47,522 nucleotides of DNA from Pelagibacteraceae bacterium (lineage in GTDB: Bacteria > Pseudomonadota > Alphaproteobacteria > HIMB59 > GCA-002718135), in NCBI GenBank assembly GCA_017639935.1, contig JAGFWP010000044.1, positions 1 to 47,522 on the forward strand. The letters run 5' to 3'. A model generated the notes under the pieces. The model had not been told where the DNA came from. It searched no databases and saw nothing but the letters and a program-made list of their open reading frames with translations. Both the position numbers and the translations under genes were made by a program. Positions 34,844 through 44,334 of the stretch are shown piece by piece; positions within the stretch are counted from its first letter, which is position 1; each line of letters begins with the position of its first letter.

Positions 34844-35929
34844 TTAATTTTTTAATGAAAAATGGTGATATACATCCTTTCCAAAATTTTTTTTAGTAAT
34901 TTCTTGAAACTTCAAATTATCAATCTTTTTACCAATTATCACAGGCTTGCCCAACTCACCTATATTGAATGAAGCCTTGAATACATGTAGCTCATCTACA
35001 AGTTTTTTTGATAATAATTCTGTAAAAAAAATTCCGCCTGCCTCAACTAAAATATTGTTTATATTAATTGACAAAATCTTTTTCATAATTGTTTTTAAAT
35101 TGAGTTTGTTAGAAACATTCCTTTTCATTAAATAAACTTCACAGCCTAATTTTTTCAGAGTTTTTAATTTTTTATTATTTCTTGAAGTAAATATTATAAT
35201 TCTTTTTTTTGAAATATTTTTTAATATTTTTGATTTCAAAGGTATTTTAAGAGAATTATCAATAATGATTATAGGTAAATGTTTAATTATTAAATTATTA
35301 CTTCTAACAGTAAATCGTGGATTATCTTTAATTATAGTTTTTGCAGTAGTAAGAATTGCTTGGCTTTGATATCTAAGTTTATGTGCGTATATTCTGCTTT
35401 TTGAATTAGATATCCATTTACTGGAATAATCTGAATATGCTATTTTCTCATCATTGGAAATTGCCATCTTGACCTTTACATAAGGTCTATTATTTTTTAA
35501 ACTGTCGAAAAAAAATTTATTTAATAAGTTGGTTTTTTCTTCAGTCATTCCCACGTTCGTATAAATATTATTTTTTTCTAACTTCTTAATACTTTTATTA
35601 TTTGTTCTGGGATCTGGATCAACTCTAGCTATAAAAATTTTTTTAATATATGATTTAATTATTTGATCAGTGCATGATCCATAATGAGATTTATGATAGC
35701 AAGGCTCAAGAGTAACATACATTGTACCTCCATAAGATTTGCTGCCTGCTTTCTTTAAGGCTATTTCTTCTGCATGTGGCCTGCCGGCTGGAGCAGTAAC
35801 AGCTTTAGATATGATTTTATTATTTTTAACAATCAAGCATCCAACTGAAGGATTAGGAAAAGTTTTCCCAAAATTTTTATAGGCTAGTGAATGCGCCTTT
35901 AATAAATATTTTTTATGAATTTCACTCAC
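34844..35929 (-). CDS. ribD: Bifunctional riboflavin deaminase/reductase
   Basis: A 361-residue fused enzyme. The N-terminal deaminase has the zinc ligands RPHAEEIALKKAG and LEPCYHKSHYGSCTDQI (P-C-x8-C). The C-terminal reductase (about 145-361) has PYVKVKMAISNDEKIAYSD, a conserved WISNSKSRIYAHKLRYQSQAIL and a GGIFFTELLSKKLVDELHVF ending. It performs deamination and reduction of the pyrimidine intermediate. It follows nrdR by 16 bases and precedes ribE by 7. The early serine- and lysine-rich stretches reflect AT bias rather than damage. Confidence 0.94.
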   Translation of the reverse strand: MSEIHKKYLLKAHSLAYKNFGKTFPNPSVGCLIVKNNKIISKAVTAPAGRPHAEEIALKKAGSKSYGGTMYVTLEPCYHKSHYGSCTDQIIKSYIKKIFIARVDPDPRTNNKSIKKLEKNNIYTNVGMTEEKTNLLNKFFFDSLKNNRPYVKVKMAISNDEKIAYSDYSSKWISNSKSRIYAHKLRYQSQAILTTAKTIIKDNPRFTVRSNNLIIKHLPIIIIDNSLKIPLKSKILKNISKKRIIIFTSRNNKKLKTLKKLGCEVYLMKRNVSNKLNLKTIMKKILSININNILVEAGGIFFTELLSKKLVDELHVFKASFNIGELGKPVIIGKKIDNLKFQEITKKNFGKDVYHHFSLKN

Positions 35930-35945
35930 GTTATAGACGAAAGTG

Positions 35946-36398
35946 TTATTTTTCTTCTAAATTATCTAAAAAATCCTCAAAATCTTTTACTTCTCTAAAA
36001 TTTTTATAAACAGAGGCAAACCTAACATAAGCTACTTGGTCTAGGTTTGATAAAGCTTCCATAATATATTCGCCTATGATACTTGTTTTAATTTCCGTTT
36101 CTCCTGAATTTTCCAATCTTCGAGCTATGGCACTAACAATCTTTTCAATCTTATCCTGTTCAACTTTTCTTTTCCTTAAAGCAAGTGATAACGATCTGAA
36201 CATTTTATCTCTATCAAAAGTCTCTTTTTGCCCATTACTTTTTATAACGATTAAATCTCTTAGTTGAATTCTTTCAAAAGTAGTGAATCTGGAACCGCAT
36301 TGATCACAAATACGCCTTCTTCTAATAGCGGTATTATCTTCAGTGTGTCTTGAATCTTTGACTTGAGAGTCTTCATGACTACAAAAAGGACAGCGCAT
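35946..36398 (-). CDS. nrdR: Transcriptional repressor NrdR
   Basis: A 150-residue zinc-ribbon/ATP-cone repressor of ribonucleotide reductase genes. The ribbon is [17 protein letters not shown]... [19 protein letters not shown], with four cysteines in two CxxC pairs. The ATP-cone follows ([21 protein letters not shown], residues 50-140) and binds dATP/ATP to tune DNA binding. It shares one base with the glyA stop and precedes ribD, the conserved order in Alphaproteobacteria. Confidence 0.97.
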   Translation of the reverse strand: MRCPFCSHEDSQVKDSRHTEDNTAIRRRRICDQCGSRFTTFERIQLRDLIVIKSNGQKETFDRDKMFRSLSLALRKRKVEQDKIEKIVSAIARRLENSGETEIKTSIIGEYIMEALSNLDQVAYVRFASVYKNFREVKDFEDFLDNLEEK

Positions 36399-37684
36399 TA
36401 ATAAGCCTCATTATAAATCGGATAATTAGAACACAAACCTATAACCTTTTTATTGGTAGTTGTGCAAATTTCTTCTCTTTCACTCTCCTCTAGTAACAAG
36501 CTATCCAGTACATCAGCAATCATATTTCCGACTGTATGAAAATCTTTTGTATTAAAACCTCTTGAAGTTGCAGCTGGTGTTCCAAATCTTAAGCCTGATG
36601 TGATTTTTGGAGGATTTGGATCATAAGGAATTGCATTTTTGTTACAAGCAATGCCGACATCTTCTAATAGTTTTTCTGCTTTATCTCCTGTTAAATTTTT
36701 GGGAGTCAGATCAAGCCAAACAATGTGTGAATCAGTTCCTCCTGTGACAATTCGAAAACCTCTATTAACAAGCGTCTCAGATAACACCTTTGCATTAGCA
36801 ATAACATTTTTAGAGTATTGAACAAATTCTGGTTTTAATGCTTCGCCAAAGGTGACCGCTTTTGCCGCCATAACATGCATCAAAGGACCTCCTTGAAGGC
36901 CGGGGAATACCGCTGAATTTATTTTTTTTATTAAATCTTCATTGTTTGTCAATATCATTGCGCTTCTGGCTCCTCTTAATGTCTTATGAGTAGTTGAAGT
37001 TACAACATCTGCGTGCTCTATGGGATTTGGGTATTGTTTGCCCGCAATAAGTCCTGAATAATGGGCCATATCAACAACTAAGTATGCGTCAACATCATCT
37101 GAAATTCGACGAAATTTTTTCCAATCAATTATTCTAGGATAAGCTGAAGCCCCTGCAATAATCATTTTGGGTCTATGTTCTTTTGCCAGCTGCTCTACTT
37201 CATCATAATCAATTAAATCTTTATCATTGCCATCTTTTTTTACACCGTACTGAACAGCATTAAACCATTTTCCAGAGATGTTTGGTTTGGCTCCGTGTGT
37301 TAAATGCCCGCCTGATGCAAGTGACATTCCTAAAATAGTATCATGGGGTTGAAGTAGAGCCAAAAAAACAGCTTGGTTGGCTTGTGCTCCACTATGAGAC
37401 TGAAGGTTGGCAAATTTACAATTGAATAATTTTTTTACTCTTTCAAGTGCTATTTCTTCTGCCTGGTCAACGAACTCACATCCGCCATAATATCTCCTGC
37501 CAGGATAGCCCTCTGCATACTTGTTGGTCATTACAGATCCCTGGGCGTTAAGAACCGCAAGTGAAGGGATATTCTCAGATGCAATTAATTCAATCTGATT
37601 TTGTTGTCGTTCAAGTTCTTTCCTTAATGTTGCAAAAACTTCAGAGTCACTATCTTTTAAACTTTGGTTGTATATTTCAGTCAT
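36398..37684 (-). CDS. glyA: Serine hydroxymethyltransferase
   Basis: A 428-residue PLP enzyme interconverting serine and glycine with tetrahydrofolate. Conserved blocks are [60 protein letters not shown] and [17 protein letters not shown]. The PLP lysine is in [17 protein letters not shown] near 230, and [12 protein letters not shown] is present near 370. It lies 12 bases after rpiB and overlaps nrdR by one base. Confidence 0.97.
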   Translation of the reverse strand: MTEIYNQSLKDSDSEVFATLRKELERQQNQIELIASENIPSLAVLNAQGSVMTNKYAEGYPGRRYYGGCEFVDQAEEIALERVKKLFNCKFANLQSHSGAQANQAVFLALLQPHDTILGMSLASGGHLTHGAKPNISGKWFNAVQYGVKKDGNDKDLIDYDEVEQLAKEHRPKMIIAGASAYPRIIDWKKFRRISDDVDAYLVVDMAHYSGLIAGKQYPNPIEHADVVTSTTHKTLRGARSAMILTNNEDLIKKINSAVFPGLQGGPLMHVMAAKAVTFGEALKPEFVQYSKNVIANAKVLSETLVNRGFRIVTGGTDSHIVWLDLTPKNLTGDKAEKLLEDVGIACNKNAIPYDPNPPKITSGLRFGTPAATSRGFNTKDFHTVGNMIADVLDSLLLEESEREEICTTTNKKVIGLCSNYPIYNEAY

Positions 37685-37696
37685 TAAATGATTTTC

Positions 37697-38119
37697 CTAA
37701 CTTAATTTATTTACTCTATTCTGATGTCTCCCACCTGCAAAATCCGTTGTAAGAAAATTCTCTATACATTTTAATACATCTTGTACATTCATAAATTTTG
37801 CTGGAAGAACGAGTACATTTGCGTCATTATGCTCTCTCATCAATTTTGCAATTTCAGGTTCAAATGCAAGTCCGGCTCTGATGTTTCTATCTCTGTTAGC
37901 TTCAATTGACATGCCTATGCCTGAGCCACAAATAAGAATTCCTTTTGAATTTTCATTTGAATTAATTTTTGAAACAAGTTTTTTTGCATAATCAGGATAG
38001 TCAACACTTTCTTCACTATAAGTTCCTAAATCTATTAGTTTTTCTTTTATTGTGTTTAAGATTTGTTTTTTTAAGTCAAATCCAGCGTGATCTGATGCAA
38101 TAAAAATCATTTCATTCAT
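37697..38119 (-). CDS. rpiB: Ribose-5-phosphate isomerase B
   Basis: A 140-residue RpiB interconverting ribose-5-phosphate and ribulose-5-phosphate, which also supplies the RibB substrate. The motif IASDHAGFDLKKQIL starts the protein. SVDYPDYAKKLV and ILICGSGIGMSIEANRDRNIRAGL carry the catalytic cysteine, and HNDANVLVLPAKFMN and the ending TDFAGGRHQNRVNKLS follow. It is first in the rpiB-glyA-nrdR-rib transcript and divergent from gcdH with 54 bases between. Confidence 0.93.
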   Translation of the reverse strand: MNEMIFIASDHAGFDLKKQILNTIKEKLIDLGTYSEESVDYPDYAKKLVSKINSNENSKGILICGSGIGMSIEANRDRNIRAGLAFEPEIAKLMREHNDANVLVLPAKFMNVQDVLKCIENFLTTDFAGGRHQNRVNKLS

Positions 38120-38173
38120 ATTACGAAGTTAATAATGCTTAATTTCTAAAATTACACTATATTATTACAAATT

Positions 38174-39343
38174 ATGAACTCCGACAACATATGGCTTGAT
38201 CCTCTTTATTTAGATGATCTTTTGAGTGAAGAGGAAAAATCAATAAGGAAAACAACTCATGAGTATTGTAATAAGAACTTATTGCCAATAGTAGTTAAAG
38301 ATAATCAAAAACATCATTTTGATAAAAGTATTTATAAAGACTTTGGTTCAATGGGTTTTTTAGGTTCCACAATTGACGGTTATGGATCCTCTAATTCAAG
38401 CAAAGTTTCGTATGGTTTAATTGCTGCAGAATTTGAATCTATTGATAGCAGTTACCGGTCAGCCATATCCGTACAATCTTCTTTAGTCATTCATCCTATT
38501 TATTATTTTGGATCAGAAGAACAAAAAAATAAGTATTTACCAGATTTAGTCAAAGGAAATCTAGTTGGTTGTTTTGGTTTAACAGAAAGTGAAGCCGGAT
38601 CCGATCCAGGTTCTATGAAAACTGCTTATAAAGAGGAAAAGGATTGTTTTGTCTTAAATGGTACAAAAAATTGGATTACTAATGCGCCAATTGCAGATAT
38701 TTTTATTATTTGGGCATTAAAAGATAAAAAAAACATTCAAGGATTTATAGTTGAAAAAAACACACCGGGCTTATCAACTTCTTCAATACAAAATAAAGCA
38801 AGTTTAAAAATCAGTCCAACAGGTCAAATAATTTTAAACAATGTTAAAATTCCAAAAGAAAATATTTTGCCCAACACAGAAGGATGGAAATCTGTTTATT
38901 CATGCCTCAACAATGCAAGATATGGAATTGCCTGGGGGGTAATAGGAGCTGCGCAATCGTGCTGGCTAATATCAAAAGAATATTCAGAAAATAGAATCAT
39001 TTTTAAACAACCTCTTGCTTCAAAACAACTAATTCAAAAAAAACTAGCTGTAATGCAGACAGAAATATCTTTGGGGTGGAGCGCATGTCTACATACAGGT
39101 AAAGCAATGGATTCAGGCAAGGATGTCAAGATTGCGATAAGCATGCTGAAAAGAAACAATTGTTCTAAAGCCATTGATATAGTCAGAGAGGCACGAGATA
39201 TTCTTGGAGCTAACGGTTTATTAGATGAATATCATATCATGAGACATTTAGTTAACCTTGAAACGGTTAAAACGTACGAAGGAGCAGAAGACGTGCATTC
39301 ATTAATTCTTGGCAAATTTCAAACAAATATTGACGCTTTCTAG
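38174..39343 (+). CDS. gcdH: Glutaryl-CoA dehydrogenase
   Basis: A 389-residue acyl-CoA dehydrogenase of the glutaryl-CoA group, which oxidises and decarboxylates glutaryl-CoA to crotonyl-CoA in lysine/tryptophan or aromatic breakdown. The N-terminus WLDPLYLDDLLSEEEKSIRKTTHEY is characteristic. CFGLTESEAGSDPGSMKTAY binds FAD/substrate, WITNAPIADIFIIWAL and AYEL-like core segments follow, and the catalytic glutamate is in KTYEGAEDVHSLILG near residue 370. The YEGAEDVH form, rather than YEGTNxIQ, supports the group. It stands 109 bases before the TRAP genes on the same strand, so related substrates are possible but not proven. Confidence 0.87.
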   Translation: MNSDNIWLDPLYLDDLLSEEEKSIRKTTHEYCNKNLLPIVVKDNQKHHFDKSIYKDFGSMGFLGSTIDGYGSSNSSKVSYGLIAAEFESIDSSYRSAISVQSSLVIHPIYYFGSEEQKNKYLPDLVKGNLVGCFGLTESEAGSDPGSMKTAYKEEKDCFVLNGTKNWITNAPIADIFIIWALKDKKNIQGFIVEKNTPGLSTSSIQNKASLKISPTGQIILNNVKIPKENILPNTEGWKSVYSCLNNARYGIAWGVIGAAQSCWLISKEYSENRIIFKQPLASKQLIQKKLAVMQTEISLGWSACLHTGKAMDSGKDVKIAISMLKRNNCSKAIDIVREARDILGANGLLDEYHIMRHLVNLETVKTYEGAEDVHSLILGKFQTNIDAF

Positions 39344-39441
39344 TATCTGTTATTTACCTGAACAAATTAATCATTTTATTCTATTTAATATGATTGCATT
39401 TCTTTCTTTTTTACTATGAAATAGCTACTATTTTTTACTTC

Positions 39442-39446
39442 GGAGG
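39442..39446 (+). promoter_or_regulatory. Strong Shine-Dalgarno for the TRAP binding protein
   Basis: GGAGG lies six bases before the ATG (CGGAGGAAAAATATG). Most genes in this window have weak or no visible ribosome sites, so this near-perfect one fits high expression of the periplasmic binding protein. The 109-base gap after gcdH presumably also holds its promoter, but I cannot place one. Confidence 0.8.
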
Positions 39447-39452
39447 AAAAAT

Positions 39453-40559
39453 ATGAAAAAAAACTTTAAACGACGTGACTTTCTTAAGAAAGCCGGCATA
39501 GCTGGTGCTGCAGCAACAGCTGTATCAACTTTCCCAGCTCCAGCTATAGCTGCTGATAGAGTTGACATTGCCATTGTTACTACTTGGCCAAGAGATTTTC
39601 CAGGTTTAGGAACTGGAGCTCAAAGATTTGGTCAAAGACTAACTGACATGAGTGATGGAAGATTTAACGTAGAATATTTTGCAGCTGGCGAGCGTGTTGG
39701 AGCTTTTGATTCTTTTGATGAAGTTGCTTCAGGTAATGCTCAAATGTATCATGCTGCCGATTATTATTGGAAAGGCAAACATCCTGGTTGGGCTTATTTC
39801 ACTGCTGTTCCTTTTGGATTAACATACACAGAGTGTAACGCTTGGATAAGATTCGGTGGTGGTCAAGCTTTATGGGATGAATTAGCTGGAGAATACGGCC
39901 TTAAAAACTTCTTATGTGGTAACACTGGAGTTCAAATGGGCGGATGGTTTAATAAAGAAATCAATTCCGCTAGTGATCTAAAAGGTCTTAAAATGCGTAT
40001 ACCTGGACTTGGTGGAGACGTGATGGCTAAATTAGGAGCATCACCTGTTTCTTTGCCTGGTGGTCAAATTTATGAAAATTTAGTGTCAGGTGCTATTGAT
40101 GCAACTGAATGGGTAGGTCCATGGAATGATGAAATTATGAAATTTCATGAAGCAGCTAAATATTATTATTTTCCAGGAATGCATGAACCAGGTTCTGCTC
40201 TTGCAGCTGGTTGTAACAAATCATGGTTAACTAGTTTGTCGGGTTCAGATCAAGTGATGATTGAAGCTGCTGCAGCTATGGAAAATGATGTAATGATGTC
40301 AGAATACAATGCTAAAAATGGTGCGGCCTTATCTAGATTACTTAATGAACAAGGTGTTGTCTTAAAAGAATTTAGTGATGATGTTTATGATTCATTTGGT
40401 GAAGCAGCAGACGAAGTGTATGCGGAAGTTGTAGAACACAGTGATCTTGCAAACCGTATCCACCAAAGTATGGTGAAAAGTCGTTCTGATGTGGGAGGTT
40501 GGTTAAACCTTGGAGATGCTGCATATTCAAAACAACGTAATAGAGTTCTTGGACTCTAA
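39453..40559 (+). CDS. TRAP transporter substrate-binding protein, DctP/TakP family, Tat-exported
   Basis: A 368-residue periplasmic binding protein. Its leader FKRRDFLKKAGIAGAAATA is a twin-arginine signal with a cleavage site near APAIAA, so it is exported folded. The mature part begins DRVDIAIVTTWPRDFPGLGTGAQRFGQ and has LKGLKMRIPGLGGDVMAKLGASPVSLPGGQIYENLVSGAIDATEWVGPWND-type motifs split across the domains, typical of the TakP-like (alpha-keto acid / mannitol-chloroaromatic) TRAP group. The GC3 and amino-acid use are milder than in neighbours, consistent with high expression. The substrate is not determinable; 2-oxo acids are the best-characterised ligands in this group. A hairpin follows the stop. 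Confidence 0.9.
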   Translation: MKKNFKRRDFLKKAGIAGAAATAVSTFPAPAIAADRVDIAIVTTWPRDFPGLGTGAQRFGQRLTDMSDGRFNVEYFAAGERVGAFDSFDEVASGNAQMYHAADYYWKGKHPGWAYFTAVPFGLTYTECNAWIRFGGGQALWDELAGEYGLKNFLCGNTGVQMGGWFNKEINSASDLKGLKMRIPGLGGDVMAKLGASPVSLPGGQIYENLVSGAIDATEWVGPWNDEIMKFHEAAKYYYFPGMHEPGSALAAGCNKSWLTSLSGSDQVMIEAAAAMENDVMMSEYNAKNGAALSRLLNEQGVVLKEFSDDVYDSFGEAADEVYAEVVEHSDLANRIHQSMVKSRSDVGGWLNLGDAAYSKQRNRVLGL

Positions 40560-40584
40560 ACAATTTTTTGTATTATTAAAAAAA

Positions 40585-40614
40585 CAAAGCGGAATCCTTT
40601 GGGGTTCCGCTTTG
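40585..40614 (+). terminator. 13-bp hairpin between TRAP binding protein and permease genes (attenuator or mRNA 3' stabiliser)
   Basis: CAAAGCGGAATCC pairs with GGGTTCCGCTTTG around a four-base loop, giving one strong stem (one G-T pair). It lies 25 bases after the binding-protein stop and 30 before the permease start. An A-run precedes it, and no U-run immediately follows on the plus strand, so it is a poor intrinsic terminator in this direction. It could stall polymerase or protect the binding-protein mRNA from 3' decay, producing more binding protein than permease, as in other importer operons. Confidence 0.75.
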
Positions 40615-40644
40615 CAAAAATAATTTTCATAAATCATAAGTCTA

Positions 40645-41670
40645 ATGAATTTTAATATTGCAAATCAACTGCGTTTTTTTGGTATATCTATTGTTGCGTT
40701 AACTTTTATCTTTTTAACAAATAATTTTTTAAATTTTTGGGCTGATTGGCCTGGTGTTGATATTTTTTTTGCAAACATTGGCTGGTTCGGCTTTAATAAG
40801 TTGCAAAATCCACTTGATGGATATTCTTTAGTTCAAGCATGGATTCAATTACTTAGTTATATTTTAATAATTTTTTTATCTTTTCTTTACGTTTCTTTCT
40901 CATCGAATAAAAAACTAATTCAGGATTCAGAAACTCTATCTTCTCTATCAGCATATATCATTCGAGCTTCATTTTGGATTGTTCTGTTAGTGGGTATTGC
41001 TGATATGGTTTTATCATTTTTAAGAGTAGAAGATTATTTAATTCCTCTTTTTGGCAAAGATTTTGGCATGGCCTTAGGACGACCAAATTTTAGGGGGACT
41101 TATGTTCATTTTCCGATAATGCTTATTTCTCTAATTATAGCTTACTTTACTAGAACACTAGGATTTCTATGGCTATCAGTTCTTGTTGTTATAGCCGAAT
41201 TTCAAATTGTTCTAGCTAGATTTATATTTTCATACGAACAAACTTTTATGGGTGATTTAGTTCGCTTTTGGTATGGATCTCTGTTTCTCTTTGCTAGCTC
41301 TTACGCATTAATTCATGAAGGGCATGTTCGTGTGGATGTTATTTATACAAAATTTACTAAACGTTCTAAAGCTTGGTCTAATGCTCTTGGCTCATTACTT
41401 TTAGGAGTACCAATATGTTGGACTGTTTTACTTAGAGGAATGTGGTGCAAACAATGTATAATTAATGCTCCTCTTACAAATTTTGAAACTTCAATGAGCG
41501 GTTATGGGATGTATGTAAAATATCTCATGGCTGGTTTTCTTGCCATTTATGCTTTAACTATGTTAATTCAATTTGTAAGTTATTTTTTAAGCAATGCTTC
41601 TGTATTACAAGAAGAATTACAAGTTAGCGATTTAAAATCAGCTAATACAATCAAATCATTTGTGGAATAA
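40645..41670 (+). CDS. TRAP transporter small permease (DctQ-like), N-terminally extended
   Basis: A 341-residue membrane protein. The DctQ-like part is residues ~175-320 (FLWLSVLVVIAEFQIVLARFI, LFLFASSYALIHEGHVRVDVIY, with helices in pairs). The first ~170 residues add about four more hydrophobic segments (WAWIQLLSYILIIFLSFLYV-type stretches and WIVLLVGIADMVLSFLRVEDYLIP), making it about twice the usual 160-190-residue DctQ. This enlarged form occurs with the TakP/mannitol-type TRAP group. It lies 86 bases after the binding protein, across the hairpin, and two bases before the large permease. Confidence 0.86.
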   Translation: MNFNIANQLRFFGISIVALTFIFLTNNFLNFWADWPGVDIFFANIGWFGFNKLQNPLDGYSLVQAWIQLLSYILIIFLSFLYVSFSSNKKLIQDSETLSSLSAYIIRASFWIVLLVGIADMVLSFLRVEDYLIPLFGKDFGMALGRPNFRGTYVHFPIMLISLIIAYFTRTLGFLWLSVLVVIAEFQIVLARFIFSYEQTFMGDLVRFWYGSLFLFASSYALIHEGHVRVDVIYTKFTKRSKAWSNALGSLLLGVPICWTVLLRGMWCKQCIINAPLTNFETSMSGYGMYVKYLMAGFLAIYALTMLIQFVSYFLSNASVLQEELQVSDLKSANTIKSFVE

Positions 41671-41672
41671 TA

Positions 41673-44330
41673 ATGGAAACACTTTTTCTTATTATTTTAA
41701 TTTTAACTATGATGGTAGCTTTATCATCCGGTTTTCCTGTGGCCTTCTCTCTACCTGGTTCAGCTGTTCTTACAATTCTTTTAGCCGCATTATGTGGTTA
41801 TTTATTTGCAGGCAATCCAAGTGAATATTTTATACAAGACGGACCAATACAATGGCTTACAGCTGGTATTACTAACTTTAGAGGAGTTTATTGGGAAGTT
41901 GAACGCGATACATTAATTGCAATACCATTATTTATTTTTATGGGAATTATGTTGCAGCGTTCTAAAATTGCAGAAGATCTTCTTGTTACAATGGGGCAAT
42001 TGTTTGGTCCAATACCTGGAGGACTTGGAATATCAGTAATATTTGTGGGAGCGTTACTGGCTGCGACAACTGGTATCGTTGGAGCTACAGTAGTTGCTAT
42101 GGGTTTAATTTCTTTACCGGCAATGCTTAAACATAAATATGATAAATCTCTTGCAAGTGGGATAGTATGTTCTTCAGGAACTCTTGGTCAAATTATTCCC
42201 CCTTCAATTGTTCTGATTATACTTGCTGATCAGTTAGCTAGTGCTTCAGATGTAGCAAATACAACCAGACAAGTTGAATACAAACAATTTACAGGTGAAT
42301 TTAATATGCCTGGTGATTACGGAGTCGCATCAACTAGTGCTGGCGATATGTTTCTTGGCGCTTTCTTTCCGGGCCTTGTTCTTGTTGGATTGTATATGGT
42401 TTATATTCTTTGTTATGCTCTAATAAAAAAAAATGTAGCTCCTCCTGTTCATTATGAAGGAGAATATGATAGAAAATTTGCCTTTAAAGTATTTCTTTCT
42501 CTAGTGCCCCCCCTGACTCTTATATTTGTGGTGCTTGGTTCCATATTGCTTGGTATTGCTACAGTGAATCAAGCAGGAGCAATAGGTGCTGTTGGGGCTA
42601 CAATTATGGGTGGGTATCGCCTTCAAGCAGGAAGAAAACATGCTTACACACCTGCAATTATTGCCATAATATCTTTAGTTGCGCTTTATTTTCTTATTAA
42701 TTCATATGACTTAACAATTAAAAATATTGATAGTTCTGATGATGTTTTTGGAGTTACACTTGCTTCTATTGCTGTGTTTGCTCTTCTACTTTCAGTATTT
42801 TGGAGCTTTTGGAGAACTTTTAAAATAGAAAATACTCTGAAGGGAGTAGCTCTTGAAACATGTGTGACTACATCTATGGTATTTATCATCTTAGTTGGTG
42901 CAGCTATGCTAACAGCTGCTTTCAGGGGGTTTGGGGGTGAAGAATTAGTTACTGATTTTCTAACTGGATTACCTGGAGGTTTTTGGACTCAGTTTGTTGT
43001 TGTAATGGCTGTAATATTTGTTCTAGGTTTTTTCCTAGATTTTATTGAAATTGCTGTTGTAGTTGTACCTATCATTGCACCAATATTACTAGCAGAAACT
43101 GGGGCTAATGTTACTGCTGTTTGGTTAGGAGTAATGATTGGGGTTAATATGCAAACTTCTTTTTTAACTCCACCTTTTGGCTTTTCATTATTCTACCTAA
43201 GAGGAGTTGCCCCCTCTTCTGTTTCCACAATTCAAATTTGGAAAGGGGCAGTTGCATTCATTTTTTTACAATTAGTGGGATTATCAATAGTTGGTTATTA
43301 TCCTAAACTCGTTAACTATCTTCCAAATAGAACTTATCTGACATCGGAAGTTGCTCCACCGCCAATGAATCCAAGACTTCAAGAATGTGTGCAGGAATAT
43401 AAATTCAATTTATATGATTTAAATGAAACAAAAATAAAACAAAACATTAATGATATAAGTTCATTGGATTATAATTACTTGCCAAATGAAAAAAAAGAAT
43501 TTTTAAAAAACACATACTCTAAGGCTTTTTTAACCTTTGAATTAGTTCAGCATTTAAAAAATGAAACTAATGTTCTTAATGAATATAGCAAAGAATATAA
43601 ATCACTTCACAAATCTGTAAGAAAAATTCAAAAAAGAATATTGAAAATTGGAAATAATATAAAAGATTTAGAAAAGGAAATTAGAAATCTTGAAAGGGAG
43701 GAAAAAACTTTAAATATTGCAAGATTAAAAACCAAAATCATTGATCTTGAAAATGAAAAAACTTTAATTTCATCAAAGATACCTACTGTATGGAATGATT
43801 CACATGAGCAATATAAAGTTTTTGCTAGTAATAAAAAAAAGGCAGTAATAAAATACAGACGAAATGTTGATGAAGTTTATGAAAATATCCAAATTATTAA
43901 ATCTATAATTAATGACAGAGAAAAACTTAATGAAATTGAAAATGAGATCATTAACTTAAAACAAATTGTAATGGAAGAATCTAATGAAGAGACTATGTTA
44001 AAAATGAAATCATTAGAAAAAATTATCGATAAGATTGCTGGGGCCGACTTAATAAAAGAAAAAATTTCAAAATCTAGAAAAATACTAAAGAAAAATGATC
44101 CTAATATAAATAAAGTAATGAATTATTTAAATGAAGCTAATGATATTTATTTAAATGAAAAAGAATGGAGAGCGGTAGCTGAAAAAAAACTACTGCCACA
44201 ACTTGTTGTTTTTGATAATTCTATTAAAGATACAATTGGTCTTCGTTTACAAGAAAGATTAACCAAAGAACAAGCTAAATTCGTTGCAAGTTGTCGCTCT
44301 ATACATAGGGACATCTCTCTTAATTTTTAA
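41673..44330 (+). CDS. TRAP transporter large permease (DctM-like) with long C-terminal coiled-coil extension
   Basis: Residues ~1-555 are a DctM permease: SSGFPVAFSLPGSAVLTILLA, DTLIAIPLFIFMGIMLQRSKIAEDLL, GIVGATVVAMGLISLPAML, GTLGQIIPPSIVLIILAD and, near 500, FLTPPFGFSLFYLRGVAP. An insertion around residues 290-390 adds helices, as in the mannitol/chloroaromatic TRAP group. After YYPKLVNYLPNRTYL the protein continues for ~330 hydrophilic residues rich in K, E, I, L and N (KIQKRILKIGNNIKDLEKEI, LEREEKTLNIARLKTKIIDL), strongly predicted helical/coiled coil, ending in QERLTKEQAKFVASC. The reading frame is uninterrupted with ordinary codon use, so it is not an assembly artefact by eye. The tail's function is unknown. 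It ends four bases from the convergent bdhA. Confidence 0.9.
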   Translation: METLFLIILILTMMVALSSGFPVAFSLPGSAVLTILLAALCGYLFAGNPSEYFIQDGPIQWLTAGITNFRGVYWEVERDTLIAIPLFIFMGIMLQRSKIAEDLLVTMGQLFGPIPGGLGISVIFVGALLAATTGIVGATVVAMGLISLPAMLKHKYDKSLASGIVCSSGTLGQIIPPSIVLIILADQLASASDVANTTRQVEYKQFTGEFNMPGDYGVASTSAGDMFLGAFFPGLVLVGLYMVYILCYALIKKNVAPPVHYEGEYDRKFAFKVFLSLVPPLTLIFVVLGSILLGIATVNQAGAIGAVGATIMGGYRLQAGRKHAYTPAIIAIISLVALYFLINSYDLTIKNIDSSDDVFGVTLASIAVFALLLSVFWSFWRTFKIENTLKGVALETCVTTSMVFIILVGAAMLTAAFRGFGGEELVTDFLTGLPGGFWTQFVVVMAVIFVLGFFLDFIEIAVVVVPIIAPILLAETGANVTAVWLGVMIGVNMQTSFLTPPFGFSLFYLRGVAPSSVSTIQIWKGAVAFIFLQLVGLSIVGYYPKLVNYLPNRTYLTSEVAPPPMNPRLQECVQEYKFNLYDLNETKIKQNINDISSLDYNYLPNEKKEFLKNTYSKAFLTFELVQHLKNETNVLNEYSKEYKSLHKSVRKIQKRILKIGNNIKDLEKEIRNLEREEKTLNIARLKTKIIDLENEKTLISSKIPTVWNDSHEQYKVFASNKKKAVIKYRRNVDEVYENIQIIKSIINDREKLNEIENEIINLKQIVMEESNEETMLKMKSLEKIIDKIAGADLIKEKISKSRKILKKNDPNINKVMNYLNEANDIYLNEKEWRAVAEKKLLPQLVVFDNSIKDTIGLRLQERLTKEQAKFVASCRSIHRDISLNF

Positions 44331-44334
44331 TTGT

